DNA from: Diphasiastrum complanatum | Lineage: Eukaryota > Streptophyta > Lycopodiopsida > Lycopodiales > Lycopodiaceae | Assembly (NCBI GenBank): GCA_029204225.1 | Contig: CM055113.1 | Span: forward strand, 27,720,592 to 27,784,591 | Reading direction: 5' to 3' | DNA length: 64,000 bases | Position numbers and translations under genes: made by a program | Part shown: positions 21,820-32,487 of the stretch, in pieces | Position numbering within the stretch: the first letter of the stretch is position 1 | Layout: each line of letters opens with the position of its first letter | The notes under the pieces: model-generated | What the model saw: the letters and a program-made list of their open reading frames with translations, nothing else | Told to the model about the DNA's origin: nothing | The model's database searches: none

Positions 21820-23720
21820 CTAAGTAAAACTCAGCTCGTTTATCATAGGCATTCTGCTAAGGGCATCTGCTACTGTATTGAATTTTCCACGTCTATATCT
21901 GATAGACATGTCAAACTCTTGCATCAACTCTGCCCAACGAGCTTTCCGACCTCTAAGCTCAGGTTGATTGCAAAGGTATCTGAGACTCTCATGGTCTGTC
22001 AGGACCTCAAAGTTGGCACCATACAAATAATGCCTCCAAGTCTTAAGGGCATGGACTATAGAAAAGAGTTCCTTTTCATAGGCATTGTACCTAGTCTGAG
22101 CTGGCTCGAGTTTTTTACTCTCGAACGCAACTGGTCGTCCACCCTGAGTTAGCACAGCACCTACTGCAAAGTCGCTAGCATCTGTTTCGACCACAAATGG
22201 CTGATTGGGGTCGACGACTTTTAAAACTGGTGCTGTAGCTAAGGCTGTTTTAAGAGCATCAAAGCTCTCCTGCTGTGCGGACTCCCAAAAGAACTCCTTT
22301 CCCTTCCCCTTAAGGAGATTTGTCATAGGGACTGCTATCTGAGCATATTCCTTGACAAATCGTCTATAATATCCCGCCAAACCAAGAAAGATTTCAAGTT
22401 CCAAAATATTCTGAGGTCTCAGCCAACTGAGTATGGCTTTAACCTTATTTGGGTCCATCTTAATCCCATCTGAAGAGATAATGTGACCCAAATATGCTAC
22501 TTCTTCAACGAAGAATTCACACTTGGATTGTTTAGCATAGAGCTTATGCTTTCTGAGCAGTCGAAACACCTTTCTGAGGTGTTTTAGATGCTCCTTCCTC
22601 GTTTTGCTATAAACGAGGATGTCATCTAAAAATACGACTACAAATTTACCCAAGTATGGTTTGAGGACACTGTTCATCAAGGTCATAAAGGTAGCTGGAG
22701 CATTTGTGAGCCCAAATGGCATCACCTTAAACTCATAATGACCGTGACGAGTCCTAAAAGCTGTTTTCGAGACATCTTCCGATTTTATACGGACTTGATG
22801 ATATCCCGATCTGAGGTCTATTTTACTGAAAAACTTAGCCCCGTCGAGTTGGTCAAACAACTCGTCTGCCCGAGGCATAGGGTATTTATTCTTAATTGTG
22901 ACTTTATTCAGGGCTCTGTAATCTACGCAAAGACGCATAGACCCCTCTTTCTTTTTCACCAATAGGACTGGTGAGGCCCATGGTGAACTACTGGTCTGAA
23001 TTTGGCCTTTCCCAAGATAGTCTGTTAACTGCCTAGTTATTTCTTCATCCTCTGTTCGGCTGACCCGATACGGAGGTTTAGAAACAGGTGTTGTACCTAG
23101 TACTAGGTTTATTACATGATCTACCTCTCTGCTAGGTGGTAAACCATGTGGTAAATCTTCAGGAAAAACGTCTTTAAATTTAGACAATAAAGTTTCTAAT
23201 TTACTGATTTTCTGCTGAATAGAACTGGAAATAGAAACTTCAGGAATAAACTGAAAGTCACATAAGAATACCTGATGGTCTTCGTCTCCGATTAGCTGAC
23301 AGAGCTCTAAACTGCAGACCATAGGGCTGTTGGGAACATCATGCTCCCCATGCAACTGGATCTCTCGGCCTTTATGCTGAAAGCTGAGGGTGTTCTCCTG
23401 ATAGTTTCTGTGGAGGGAAGGTCCTAAACAGTAGAGCCAATCTCTCCCGAGAACAATGTCTGTTCGATCCAGGTGCATTATCTGAAAGTTTATTTCATCT
23501 TGGTACCCCTAAATACCAAGATTTAACTTACTTACCATAGTTTCCCATATTTTTTTATCTTCACCCTTAGCTAATGAAACTATGTACCTATGCTGACTAG
23601 GTACTTTTGGTAGTTTAAGCTTTTTAACCAGGGTGTGGTTGATGAAATTATGGGTTGCCCCATTTTCAACCATGACTCTTACTGACTGGTTACCAACTTT
23701 CCCATGCATACGTACTAGGT
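21820..23720 (-). pseudogene. G3 protease, reverse transcriptase and RNase H region
   Basis: Retropepsin-like start (VENGATHNFI, then IVLGRDWL), reverse transcriptase ([16 protein letters not shown], catalytic VFLDDIL near 22620) and RNase H ([12 protein letters not shown] near 22180). All typical of chromovirus pol. Confidence 0.9.
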
Positions 23721-23749
23721 CATGCGGCCCAAAGCTGAAGGGTCTCGCT

Positions 23750-24975
23750 AGCATTGCAGAGGTCAGCTGGCAACAGTGTTCATGATCTTCATGATACACT
23801 TTGATCTCGGAAGCTGCCGAGTCACTGGGGAAACATACAGTCTGAACAAGATGAACTTGTTTTTTATCTTTCTTATCTTTTTTAGTGAAAGGCCCCTTGG
23901 GACACTGTCTGACTGTGTGTCCCTTGCCCATACACACAAAGCACAAACGTTCTTGTTTGGCTTTCTCAAAATCATCTGGTTTTAAGGGCTGTATGAGTGA
24001 AGGGCGTTTCTGAGGAGCTTCACTTTTAAATTTATCTTCTTTCTTTCTTTTTAAAAATTTCTTTTTAAATTGAAAGTCTTTCTGAGGAAGCTGCTCAGAA
24101 AGTGGTTGTTGTCTCGCTCTCTTCCTACCCACTGAATCATCATAGATTTGAGCATATCTGAGAGCTTGCTCAAGGGTAGTAGGCGAGTTTCTCTGGACCT
24201 CTACTTTATATTCATCTTTGAGGCCACGGACAAATCCCCTGATTTTCTGATAGTCATCCATATTTTTAATCTTTAAAATTGCTTCTCGATACTGCGAGAT
24301 ATATTGGATGAGGGACTTGTCCATTACTGTTCTTTCCCAGGCTTCCCAGGCTCTATCAAGTTCATTCTCTGGTAGAAATTCTCTTAGGAAAGCTTCTTCA
24401 GAAGCTTTCCATGACCGGGGAGTCTGCCCAGTCTCCTAGAGATTTAACCACCACTTATAGGCCATAGGCCCTAAGGAAAGACTGGCCTCAATAGCTTGCA
24501 AATGGTCAGGGGTATGTTTAAGAGCATGAATGTTCTTCCATTTGCTGAGGAAGGTTTGTAGAATATCTGCATTTATATCCTTCTCTTCCCCATTAAAAGT
24601 AGGAGGTTTTAAGTCTTTAAAAACACTGGGGTGAGACCGTAAAGTCTCACCCGAAACTGATGGAAGTGGAGAAGGGGATAACTGAGAAGTGGAGGGAAGG
24701 CTTCCTTTCGCGGAACTCAAAATCAAGTTTTTGAGTTCAGCGAACGAGTCGTCCACACTGGACTTGAAATTGGCTAATGCCAACTTCAGTTCATCCACTT
24801 CTGTTACCAATTGGAGGAACTGCTCCTTGGTAACCAGTTCGTCGAGTTCTTTGGCGAACTGTTCCTGTTCTTCTAATTCCATGGGTTCCTTCCCTTTTCT
24901 GTAAGTCAAGGCTTCTGTTTCAAGTTCGTCGAAGCCTCTCTCCTGGGGTTGATCAGGTCCCTGAGGAGTGGTCAT
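23750..24975 (-). pseudogene. G3 gag region
   Basis: N-terminal coiled-coil-like stretch (TEVDELKLALANFKSS), a gag core (LKPPTFNGEEKDINADILQ) and a basic region with one CCHC knuckle, CFVCMGKGHTVRQC, at about 23900-23955. Confidence 0.85.
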
Positions 24976-25877
24976 CTTCGGAACTGAAAGAGAGCTACCT
25001 TAACTTCTGAAGGAAAAAAAGTCTAAAAGACTAATTTACAACTATACAAGGAAAAGGAAAGATAACTTAGCTGTTTCTGAGGACTGTACTTCCAAAGAAA
25101 TTACGAAAAGGAACCCTCTCAGCTCTTCCACCCAAAATTTCAGACCTGCTGTCCCGGAAAATCCCTGTTTATGGCTCCAAAATAGCACCAAGATTTCCGG
25201 TGTCTTGAGTAGAGTTGCTCACTGCTCTGATTGCAGACGTGGGGCTCCAAAAAACGAGGCAAAGGACCTTGAAAAGTATAAAACTTTCTGAAATTGAAAG
25301 CTGCCTACCCTCGCTAATCTGACAGCATCTGAGTTGGTCCAAAAAAACAAGTTTGAAGCCAAAAAACCATTCCAAAATCTGGATTTTCGATGGCACCCTG
25401 CTCGCTGAACTGTGGCAAGAAAAGTTGATGCCTAAACCTTTGAAAATCTTGTAAATCAGAAATGAGTTTTGACTCCTTTCTCTTCCCTGTCCAGCGCTGG
25501 CCCTGCTAGGGAACTTTGCTCTGAAATCCCCTCAAAATTTCTCAGATTCTTCTGGAAATTCAGAGGTAGCTTGCTGTTTCTACAGCGATGGACCTGTACT
25601 ATCCTTCCTTTCCAAAATCCGCTCAGCTCTACTGAAATTCCTTTCTGAAAACTACAATCGGATCCCTGAAAATAGAGATAGATTGCTACCTGTCCAGCGA
25701 CTTACCTACATAAGAATTTTACTTCCTAGAACTGTAAATTCTCAGTGAATTTCAAGGGTTTCAAGGATTCTCCTCCTCTAATCTTTTCTGAGAAACTCAG
25801 AGATCTTTCCTATCTTCTGATAGCTTTCTCTACTGCTGCTCCTGAACTCCGTAGGATGGAGATGGCTCTGATACCAG

Positions 25878-26235
25878 TGTAATAGATCCTAACACCACAG
25901 TAGGGCAAACACTCACTGATCCACCCAACCTTGCCTACTCCCTGATATAGAGTAAGCCCCTCCTAGCACAGTGTGAGGACTGGTAGCATGCTACTACCAA
26001 GTGTCGGCCACGTGGCACTGACGTGGCCGACTGCACGTCGGGACCCAACTGGGGGCCCTATCCTGCTGACAGGGTCCCTAGGCTGTGTTAGGCCCGCCAT
26101 GGCTACGGACCGTGCTCGGGCACACTACTCACACTGTCTTGCCCTGTTGGTCATGTACGCTGGACACGACCCTGACTGTGGTATCTGACCTATCTGTGTT
26201 CTCTAGGGTTCGGCACTGGTTACGAGCTCGTAACA
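25878..26235 (-). repeat. G3 5' LTR
   Basis: 358 bp, same length as its partner at 19665 and about 97 % identical. The primer site CTGGTATCAGAG in element sense sits at 25865-25877. Confidence 0.92.
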
Positions 26236-26240
26236 AGTAG

Positions 26241-26368
26241 AGCAGCATTGTATTCCTTTATTCAGTTTATGATGATTGCTCCTCTTTTAGCCTCCTTAAG
26301 CATTCTCTTCCTGCTTTCTAGCTTAAGTATTGCTTTCTCGCATAGCTAGTGAATCTTAGCCTGTAACT
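26241..26368 (+). repeat. G2 5' LTR, second part
   Basis: Resumes the LTR after G3 and ends CTGTAACT, followed by TGGTATCAGAGC. It includes a 19-bp stretch missing from the 3' LTR. Confidence 0.85.
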
Positions 26369-27300
26369 TGGTATCAGAGCACTTTCCTGCAGATTGGTGG
26401 AGGCTGTTTAGTGCCCTACCACCCATCACTTTCATCGATTTTTCTCCGTCAACCTTCCTGCAGATTGGTGGAGGTTGTCCAGCGCCCTACCACCCATCAC
26501 TTTCATCGATTTTTTTCCGTCATTTTTGCAGATTGGCGGTGGCTGTCCAGCGCCCTACTGCCCATCACTTTCGATGATTTCTTAATCATTTTTTGCAGTT
26601 TTGGTGGAGGTTGTCCAGCGCCTTGCTAACCCATCACTTTCGTCGATTTTTTCGGCAAATTTTCATTGTTTTTGCAGATTTGGTAGCTTTCATCGATTTT
26701 TTTGGCAGATTTTCATTGTTTTAGCAGATTTGGTAGCTATTGCCCAGTATCCTACTACCTCATCATTTTCGACACTTTTCGTCACCGATTTGCTGTCCAT
26801 TTTTTATATTGACTGGAGGCTGTCCAGCGCCCTACTACCGTCTCATTTTCAGCGGTTCTTTTCACCGACTTGCTGTCCGTTTCGGCTATTGATTGGAGGC
26901 TGTTCGGCACCTTACTTCAGCACCTTTTTTCAACCTATTCTTCAGCATATTGTGGATCTTGGTAGTTGCTGCCCAGTGCCCTATTATCTTCAGCTTTTAC
27001 CGTGAATGACGGATCAGCACCCACCCAAGTATTGCTTGCACCTTTTTGCACTTCCTTTTTGCACCTACTTGTTGTCTTTTCTGCTCATATACTGCTCTTT
27101 CCAGCCCCCTATTCATGTTCATATTTGTTGCCTCACACCCTCCTCTGTCCATTTTTCCATTTTGTTAGAAACCCTCTACTTTCTCAGTCCCTCATTTTCT
27201 GATTATTATCCATCTTGATTGACTGTATACGTGCCATTTTTGGTGATTTTGGAAGTTAGACTAAGTTGGGGTGACGACAAACGTCCTCTCCCTCAGGTTT
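26369..27300 (+). other. G2 primer site and leader
   Basis: After TGGTATCAGAGC, a series of diverged units of about 65-75 bp repeats motifs such as GCAGATTGGTGGAGG and CAGCGCCCTAC. No protein recognised. The tandem structure is part of the leader. Confidence 0.65.
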
Positions 27301-27880
27301 TTGTCTCTTCCTTAGTCCCTATGGCGACTTCTTCATCAGAAGACCCTCTGCAGAGCTCTTTAGATGATCGTTTTACACATATTGATTCCCGCATGGATCA
27401 TCTTGAGACTCGTATTGATCGTATGCTTTCTAGCCTTGAGACTATCCTACCATGAGGGGATACCACCCCCCCAGACATTCTTCATCGTCCTGGTAAAGCA
27501 CCTTTATTTCCTATTTTGAGTACACCTGCTCCTGCTCCATCTCCATCTTCAGGAGGTGCTTTTGGTAGTACATTTGGTCTCCCTTCATATAGTGCTAGTT
27601 CTTATGGGTCTCCTTTCGGGTCTTCTGTACCATCACCTAGATTTCCCTCCGCACCACCAGGATTTCCTTCTTCTACTTTTTCAGGTAATCCTGAGCCTCA
27701 TTTTGCTCGTGATTTTCGTGATCGCATCCAGCTTACTACTTATTCTGGTTCATCTGATGGAAATATCTTGGAAAATTGGTTCTCTAAGTTAGAGACCTAT
27801 TTTCTTATGTATCCCAAGACTGAAACCCAGAAAGTGCAGTTGGCTGCGTTACATCCCACTCCCAAGAAAAACTGAATCTG
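27300..27880 (+). pseudogene. G2 gag remnant
   Basis: Matches the N-terminal half of G1 gag: MATSSSEDPLQSSLDDRFTH, a Ser/Pro/Gly spacer, and ILENWFSKLETYFLMYPKTE. No zinc knuckle is present. Confidence 0.75.
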
Positions 27881-28933
27881 CCGGCAGCGTCGACTATGGT
27901 GAAGGCGAACCTGGTGAATGGCAGCTGGTAAGAAAGGGAACAACTCAGGATCAACATCATGGTGACGAAGGGAACATCTCGGCCGTGTCATCAAAAACCA
28001 AGCCATATGGAACAACCAGGAATGCCAAGGAACCAGAAGAAGATCAAGCAGCAACTAGAAATGCCAAGGTATCCGTAATGCCCAAGCTAGTAGAGGCTCA
28101 GTCCAAAAGATAGGGACATCATACCAAGGTATCCAAAAAGCCCGAGAAGGTAGAACTGCGTCAGCAATGGGAAGCCAATAAGGAAACTGAAAAAGAGATG
28201 GACACTCATCGCGAATAGTCGCATCATATACGTAACCATCAACCATATGTGCAAGGTGCCCCACGAAAAGATAGCAGCATTGGAAGACCAACACCAAGGA
28301 GTAGGAACATAAGCAGGATAACAGGCACGCTGTAACAACATGGAAAAGCAAGCGATATGCCAGGAAACATGGAGCATAAAGAGATCATCCTGACAAAGGA
28401 TAGCTAAAATGGAGAAATATGCACGAGCATGGTCAAAAGCCCAAGGTATCCATAAGGCCTAAGGCCTGTTGGACAGTACGCAGCTCGTGGATGTACTTAG
28501 TCTATAAAGGGATCAACCAAATCAATAACAAGTGATTAAGAATGGGAACAAGCAACCTCGACACTGAGAGACTGTGTAGTAGAAATACGTGTAGCATGAA
28601 TCCTGGTGGAAATGTAACTGCTAATAAATGGGGGGGTCATCCTCTTGAGGAGGCCACTTGGAAGCCTATTGATGTGTTTTATCATACACCATTATTGGCA
28701 GATCAGGCTCGAGCCCTCATGGCTTTAGTTCTCTCCTCTACTACAGATGTCATTGTAGATGTTCCCTCTGCTTCATGATTCGGCTAGCTATGACTATTCT
28801 TTATTGTCGTATTTGCTTAGTACTTGCTTTACACAGTTATGATATTTTTCAGTATTTAGCATGCTTACATTATTGTTTTAGATAGTCATTATGCTTGCTA
28901 GCCGGTGGAAGGCTTTGTTTTTCTGCAGGGGAG
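27881..28933. other. G2 mosaic internal region
   Basis: The first part resembles the end of chromovirus pol in antisense (CTGCCGGCAGCGTCGACTA, as in G1). A middle stretch of about 450 bp is unassigned. Antisense of a G1-like protease segment follows near 28545-28630. Sense chromodomain-end sequence (EEATWKPIDVFYHTP) is at about 28650-28780, and the purine tract AGGGGAG precedes the LTR. Confidence 0.55.
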
Positions 28934-29288
28934 AGTTATGGACTTGGCTCATTACATTCGCCGCGTCCATTCTTTTATTGTTATTATGCATAAGCAGGCC
29001 TAAGGGCCCTTTTTATTCATATACTGGCCTTGGGCCCTATTTGGTTATATTTTTAGGACTTGGTCACATTGATTTGGAGTGGGGGTCCTCCTATTGGGAG
29101 GGCGCACTATTTTCCCTCCAAATCCTTTTCCCTCCCTTTTTTGAATCCTCCATTTGATTCAGGGAGAGGGTATAAGTAGGGCAACATTGTATTCCTTTAT
29201 TCAGTTTATGATTATTGCTTCTCTTTTAGCCTCCTTAAGCATTCTCTTCCTGCTTTCTAGCATAGCTAGTGAATCTTAGCTTGTAACT
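28934..29288 (+). repeat. G2 3' LTR
   Basis: 355 bp, AGTTATGGACTTGG to CTTGTAACT, followed by TTTAT. It has the same noncanonical AG...CT ends as G1. Confidence 0.88.
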
Positions 29289-29310
29289 TTTATGCAGGTT
29301 GCCGGTTCTG

Positions 29311-29645
29311 ACGAGAGCGAACAGCCAAAAGACCAAGGGGATGAACACCAAAAAGTGTGTTTTCACTCAAAGAGTCGGAATGCCAAATCATGAAGAGGTC
29401 GTACCGTCGGGGCCGGGGTCTACCGGCAGCCCCCAAACCCCCCGTCGGGGGGCGACTTGCTACTATATAGAAACTGTAATCTAGCCATCTCATAACCATC
29501 ATGGTCTCATAGTAGACCCTATACTAACAACTGTGCTCAGTAATGGCTTCTCCTCATAACGAGGGCCTTACAGATCTGAGCTCACGGTTAACTAGTGACT
29601 ACTAAACTGAGAGGTGCATAATTTAGTTGTCTAACACATTTTGTA
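29311..29645. other. Unassigned unique sequence with a G/C-rich core
   Basis: Contains CCCCCCGTCGGGGGG, an inverted repeat near 29440, and a nearby GTCGGGGCCGGGG. No gene recognised. It lies between the two inverted copies of repeat E. Confidence 0.4.
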
Positions 29646-29649
29646 GCTG

Positions 29650-29735
29650 AAAGCACCGGCAACCTGCATAAATGCACCACTCTCGTCAAGAGCTTCAAGC
29701 TGATACCCATATTGCCCACTAGATTTTTTTTTAAA
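29650..29735 (-). repeat. Repeat E, copy 2 (inverted)
   Basis: Reverse complement of 19355-19418 joined to 29289-29304, showing the state without G2. In both places the A/T-rich arm of a family A element lies on the outer side. Confidence 0.7.
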
Positions 29736-29870
29736 AATTTAAAAAAAAATTAAAAAAATATATTAAAAAATGGTACTGCTTTGGTACCGCGGATTTTTGG
29801 GCGGCACCATAACCGCGGTACCACCATTATGGTACCGGCGGTACCATAATGGCGGTACCACCAGGCCGGG
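29736..29870 (-). repeat. Family A element, copy A3
   Basis: A/T homopolymer arm, then alternating GGTACCGCGG and GGTACCATAATGG palindromic units up to about 29865. No (TA)n border on the right. Confidence 0.6.
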
Positions 29871-30080
29871 TACTAGGCCCTGCCTCATCTGCAGCTCTCT
29901 CCTCTGAGCCATGGGAAGCGAGGGGTGAGCGGATGGCAACCGAGACAGAAGTCCTCAACAACTTAAGTCCAAATTATGGTTAAAGAACACGAATAGTTTT
30001 AGAGTATGTTAGAAATTGACGTTGTTGTTATACGTCAAGGCCAAGTCACCTACCACCACCTCCTTGGTCTTCACTACCTT
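29871..30080. other. No gene seen
   Basis: Single-copy-looking sequence of about 200 bp between family A copies, ending in (TA)n at about 30079-30096. Confidence 0.4.
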
Positions 30081-30096
30081 GTATATATATATATAT

Positions 30097-30309
30097 CATA
30101 GTTCCCTGTGGTACCGCCATTATGGTACCGTCGGTACCATAATGGTGGTACCGCCAGTACGATACCGCCCTCAGATTTGGGATACCAAGGCGGTACCATA
30201 ATAAAAAAAAAATTTAATTTTTTCCCATGTTATTTTCGCAAAAAAAAACTTTCTTTTTTTACCGCGGTACCAGTATGGTCCCGCGGTACCCGGTACCGCG
30301 AGACCTATG
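30097..30309 (+). repeat. Family A element, copy A4 (full length)
   Basis: Lies between two (TA)n tracts. Left end CATAGTTCCCTGTGGTACC, right end CGCGAGACCTATG, so the outermost CATAG/CTATG are inverted. The middle holds a T/A-rich core and several GGTACC palindromes. Confidence 0.7.

Positions 30310-30363
<54 letters not shown>
30310..30363. repeat. (TA)n microsatellite
   Basis: About 27 TA units joining family A copy A4 to family B copy B5. Confidence 0.95.
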
Positions 30364-30367
<4 letters not shown>

Positions 30368-30369
30368 AC

Positions 30370-30545
30370 ATACATGAGAGTCCGGGCCGAACGCGGCCTT
30401 TTCGCGTCCGCGTCCGGCGCCCGGTCCCGGACGCGTCCGACCCCCGAACGCAGAGTCGGACGCACCCAATTTTTTTTTTAATTTTTTTTTTTTTGGACGC
30501 TGGACGCGTCCAGCGTCCGGACCCGGACGCATATTTTTTTAAAAA
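30370..30545 (-). repeat. Family B element, copy B5 (inverted)
   Basis: Starts ACATGAGAGTCCGGGCC at the (TA)n side and contains GGACGCGTCC and TGGACGCGTCCA. Orientation is opposite to B2 and B6. Confidence 0.7.
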
Positions 30546-30559
30546 AAAAGTCTAACTCA

Positions 30560-30562
30560 AAA

Positions 30563-30654
<92 letters not shown>

Positions 30655-30715
30655 GACTTAGGGTTTAGGATATAGGGAGGGAGGGACACAGAGAGAGAGA
30701 GAGAGAGAGAGAGGG
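30560..30715. repeat. (CG)n / (GA)n microsatellite
   Basis: (CG)n then about 80 bp of (GA)n, a TTAGGGTTTAGG unit and a second (GA)n run. This is the same order as upstream of the hAT start codons. Confidence 0.85.
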
Positions 30716-31342
30716 AGATGGCAGGGCGCACACCAGCTAACGTGAGTGTTTGCCCTGTACCTGTTCGCTTGCAATATAGGCTTCTTTGGGAGTTCACAAT
30801 ATAGGTTGTTCACAATTTTAAACTCCATAAGTGAATAGACACCAGAAGAGTGAATGGTCAGCAGAACTGTGCCATTCACTATAGGAAACCACAAGACCGA
30901 TCATCCCATTATGTTCTACTGCAGCAGTGACAGAATTATGCCGATACGAATCCAATTATGCCGATACAAATCAAATCAACTTGGCAAAGTTAGTGAGTCA
31001 GCAGACCATGACCACCCACAACAGCTCATGTTAGATGAGAGACAAAATCTTGAAACACTCTCTCATCAGAATATTGGTGTAGGCAAATGTAGAAGTGAAC
31101 AAAGACCTCTCTTGTGATACATGTTGTGACTTTGACACTTTTCATGGAACCTGATAAAAGAGATCCAGATCCAAAACTGATTTGTTCCTGAATATTTCTG
31201 GCACAGTTCACTTTTCCCAGATAGAGCTTTTGCAAGAAGGTTATCCACACTCTTCTAATATACAATATCCTACTGAAAGTCCTACAAGAAGTCTAGCTAC
31301 CTCTATCAGCACAGAGCAATCTCTACTTGGCTCTTTGGAAAG
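30716..31342. other. Unassigned region with a short Argonaute-related piece
   Basis: Begins GAGATGGCAGGGCGCACACC, matching the start of the ORF at 2902, then AACGTGAGTG, a possible 5' splice site. At 30864-30898 on the plus strand TGTGCCATTCACTA and AACCACAAGACC match, in inverted orientation, the Argonaute-like fragment at 31.66-31.82 kb. No open gene. Confidence 0.4.
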
Positions 31343-31522
31343 CTCGGTCAAAATGGCCCGTCGACGGGAGACAAACGCAATTAGGTCTAGCGAAATGGAC
31401 TACTTTTGCAGCTTCTCGTCCGACGGCCCCATTCATCCAAACGGGGTCCGTTTCAGGTGTCGTCTGTTTCGGCCAGTGGACAACCTCGATAGGAACCAGC
31501 GGGAACAGACAGGACGAGGAAC
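31343..31522 (+). repeat. Dispersed repeat D, copy 2
   Basis: Direct copy of 18811-18990. It shares GGTCAAAATGGCC, GTCCGACGG and CAACCTCGATAGGAACC. Confidence 0.65.
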
Positions 31523-31654
31523 AGACCGACGGTCAATCCGCAACTTCCGTCTGAAGTTCGATGTTGAACTGGGCTTCAGGGACACTGCATCCGGTCGGGA
31601 TCTGAAAACTTGGAGATATTTCGGAGCCCCCATGTTGGTACGCAAAATTTCTAC

Positions 31655-31822
31655 AGCGTGTTGAAGTTGTACCATAAGTAGTTAGTAAGTTGTTGAAGTT
31701 CATCTGAGGAGAAACCGATCTCATCAACCAAGACATAGTAGTGTGTAGGTCTTGTGGTTCCCTGTAGTGAATGGCACAGTTTTGCATAAGTAATTACTAA
31801 GCTGTTGAAGTTCATATGGGCG
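31655..31822 (-). pseudogene. Argonaute PIWI-domain fragments
   Basis: The minus strand reads [20 protein letters not shown] then ELQQLTNYLWY, which matches the near-terminal PIWI segment of plant Argonautes (family consensus [20 protein letters not shown]...L.Y; the DEIGFS form is typical of the AGO4 group). An upstream partial duplicate of the DELQQL piece (CTTCAACAGCTTAGTAATTA) precedes it in tandem. Nothing else of Argonaute is present. This is a captured or duplicated exon fragment, not a working gene; Argonautes load small RNAs for silencing. The neighbours are dispersed repeats, which suggests transposon-mediated capture. Confidence 0.6.
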
Positions 31823-31849
31823 AAACCTCCCAGGCCCAAAATGCACAGA

Positions 31850-32213
<364 letters not shown>

Positions 32214-32487
32214 TAAGGAAGCTGGGACCCGGACGCGAACGCGCCGTGTCCCTGGACGCGTCCGGATTGTTTTTTTTTAATTTTAAAAAAAAAATAGACA
32301 AAAAAAAAATTAAAAAAAATATGAAGCCACGGGTGCGTCTGGCGGTACGGACACGTCCTTTTTTAATTTTTTTAGCTTTTTTTAGGGTTTTTTAGTTAGA
32401 AAAAAAAAATTGGACACGTCCAACCCCACGACGTCTAGGTCCGGACGCCGGACGCGGATGCGGGCATTCCGGCCCGGACCCTCATCC
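32214..32487 (+). repeat. Family B element, copy B6 (full length)
   Basis: AAGGAAGCTGGGACCCGGAC at the left, ATGAAGCCACGGGTGCG inside and GGCCCGGACCCTCAT at the right, co-linear with B2. Confidence 0.75.

Larger units (their letters stand above)
19665..26235 (-). mobile_element. Ty3/Gypsy chromovirus G3, nested in the G2 LTR
   Basis: LTR fossil on the minus strand, 6.57 kb, with target duplication AGTAG (19660-19664 and 26236-26240). LTRs of 358 bp each have TG...CA ends and differ at about 10 sites. Parts in order: LTR, primer site (CTGGTATCAGAG), leader of about 0.9 kb, gag with CCHC knuckle, protease, reverse transcriptase, RNase H, integrase, chromodomain, purine tract GGGGGAGGGAG, LTR. 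Nearly whole, with roughly four breaks in the coding region. It differs from G1 in LTR sequence, so it is a different chromovirus family. Confidence 0.93.
19419..29288 (+). mobile_element. Ty3/Gypsy element G2, carrying nested G3
   Basis: LTR fossil on the plus strand with TTTAT on both sides (19414-19418 and 29289-29293). Its 5' LTR contains the whole of G3. With G3 set aside it has a 5' LTR of 374 bp, a primer site TGGTATCAGAGC at 26369, a leader, a gag remnant related to G1, a mosaic internal region, a short chromodomain-end remnant and a 3' LTR at 28934. Most of pol is not recognisable, so it was probably non-autonomous or is heavily rearranged. The LTRs differ at about 13 sites in about 355 plus one 19-bp indel, older than G3. 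Confidence 0.85.

Noticed and set aside
29311-29645. Possible organelle DNA insertion
   Set aside because: No organelle gene could be read from it in any frame; the G/C-rich patch alone is not evidence.
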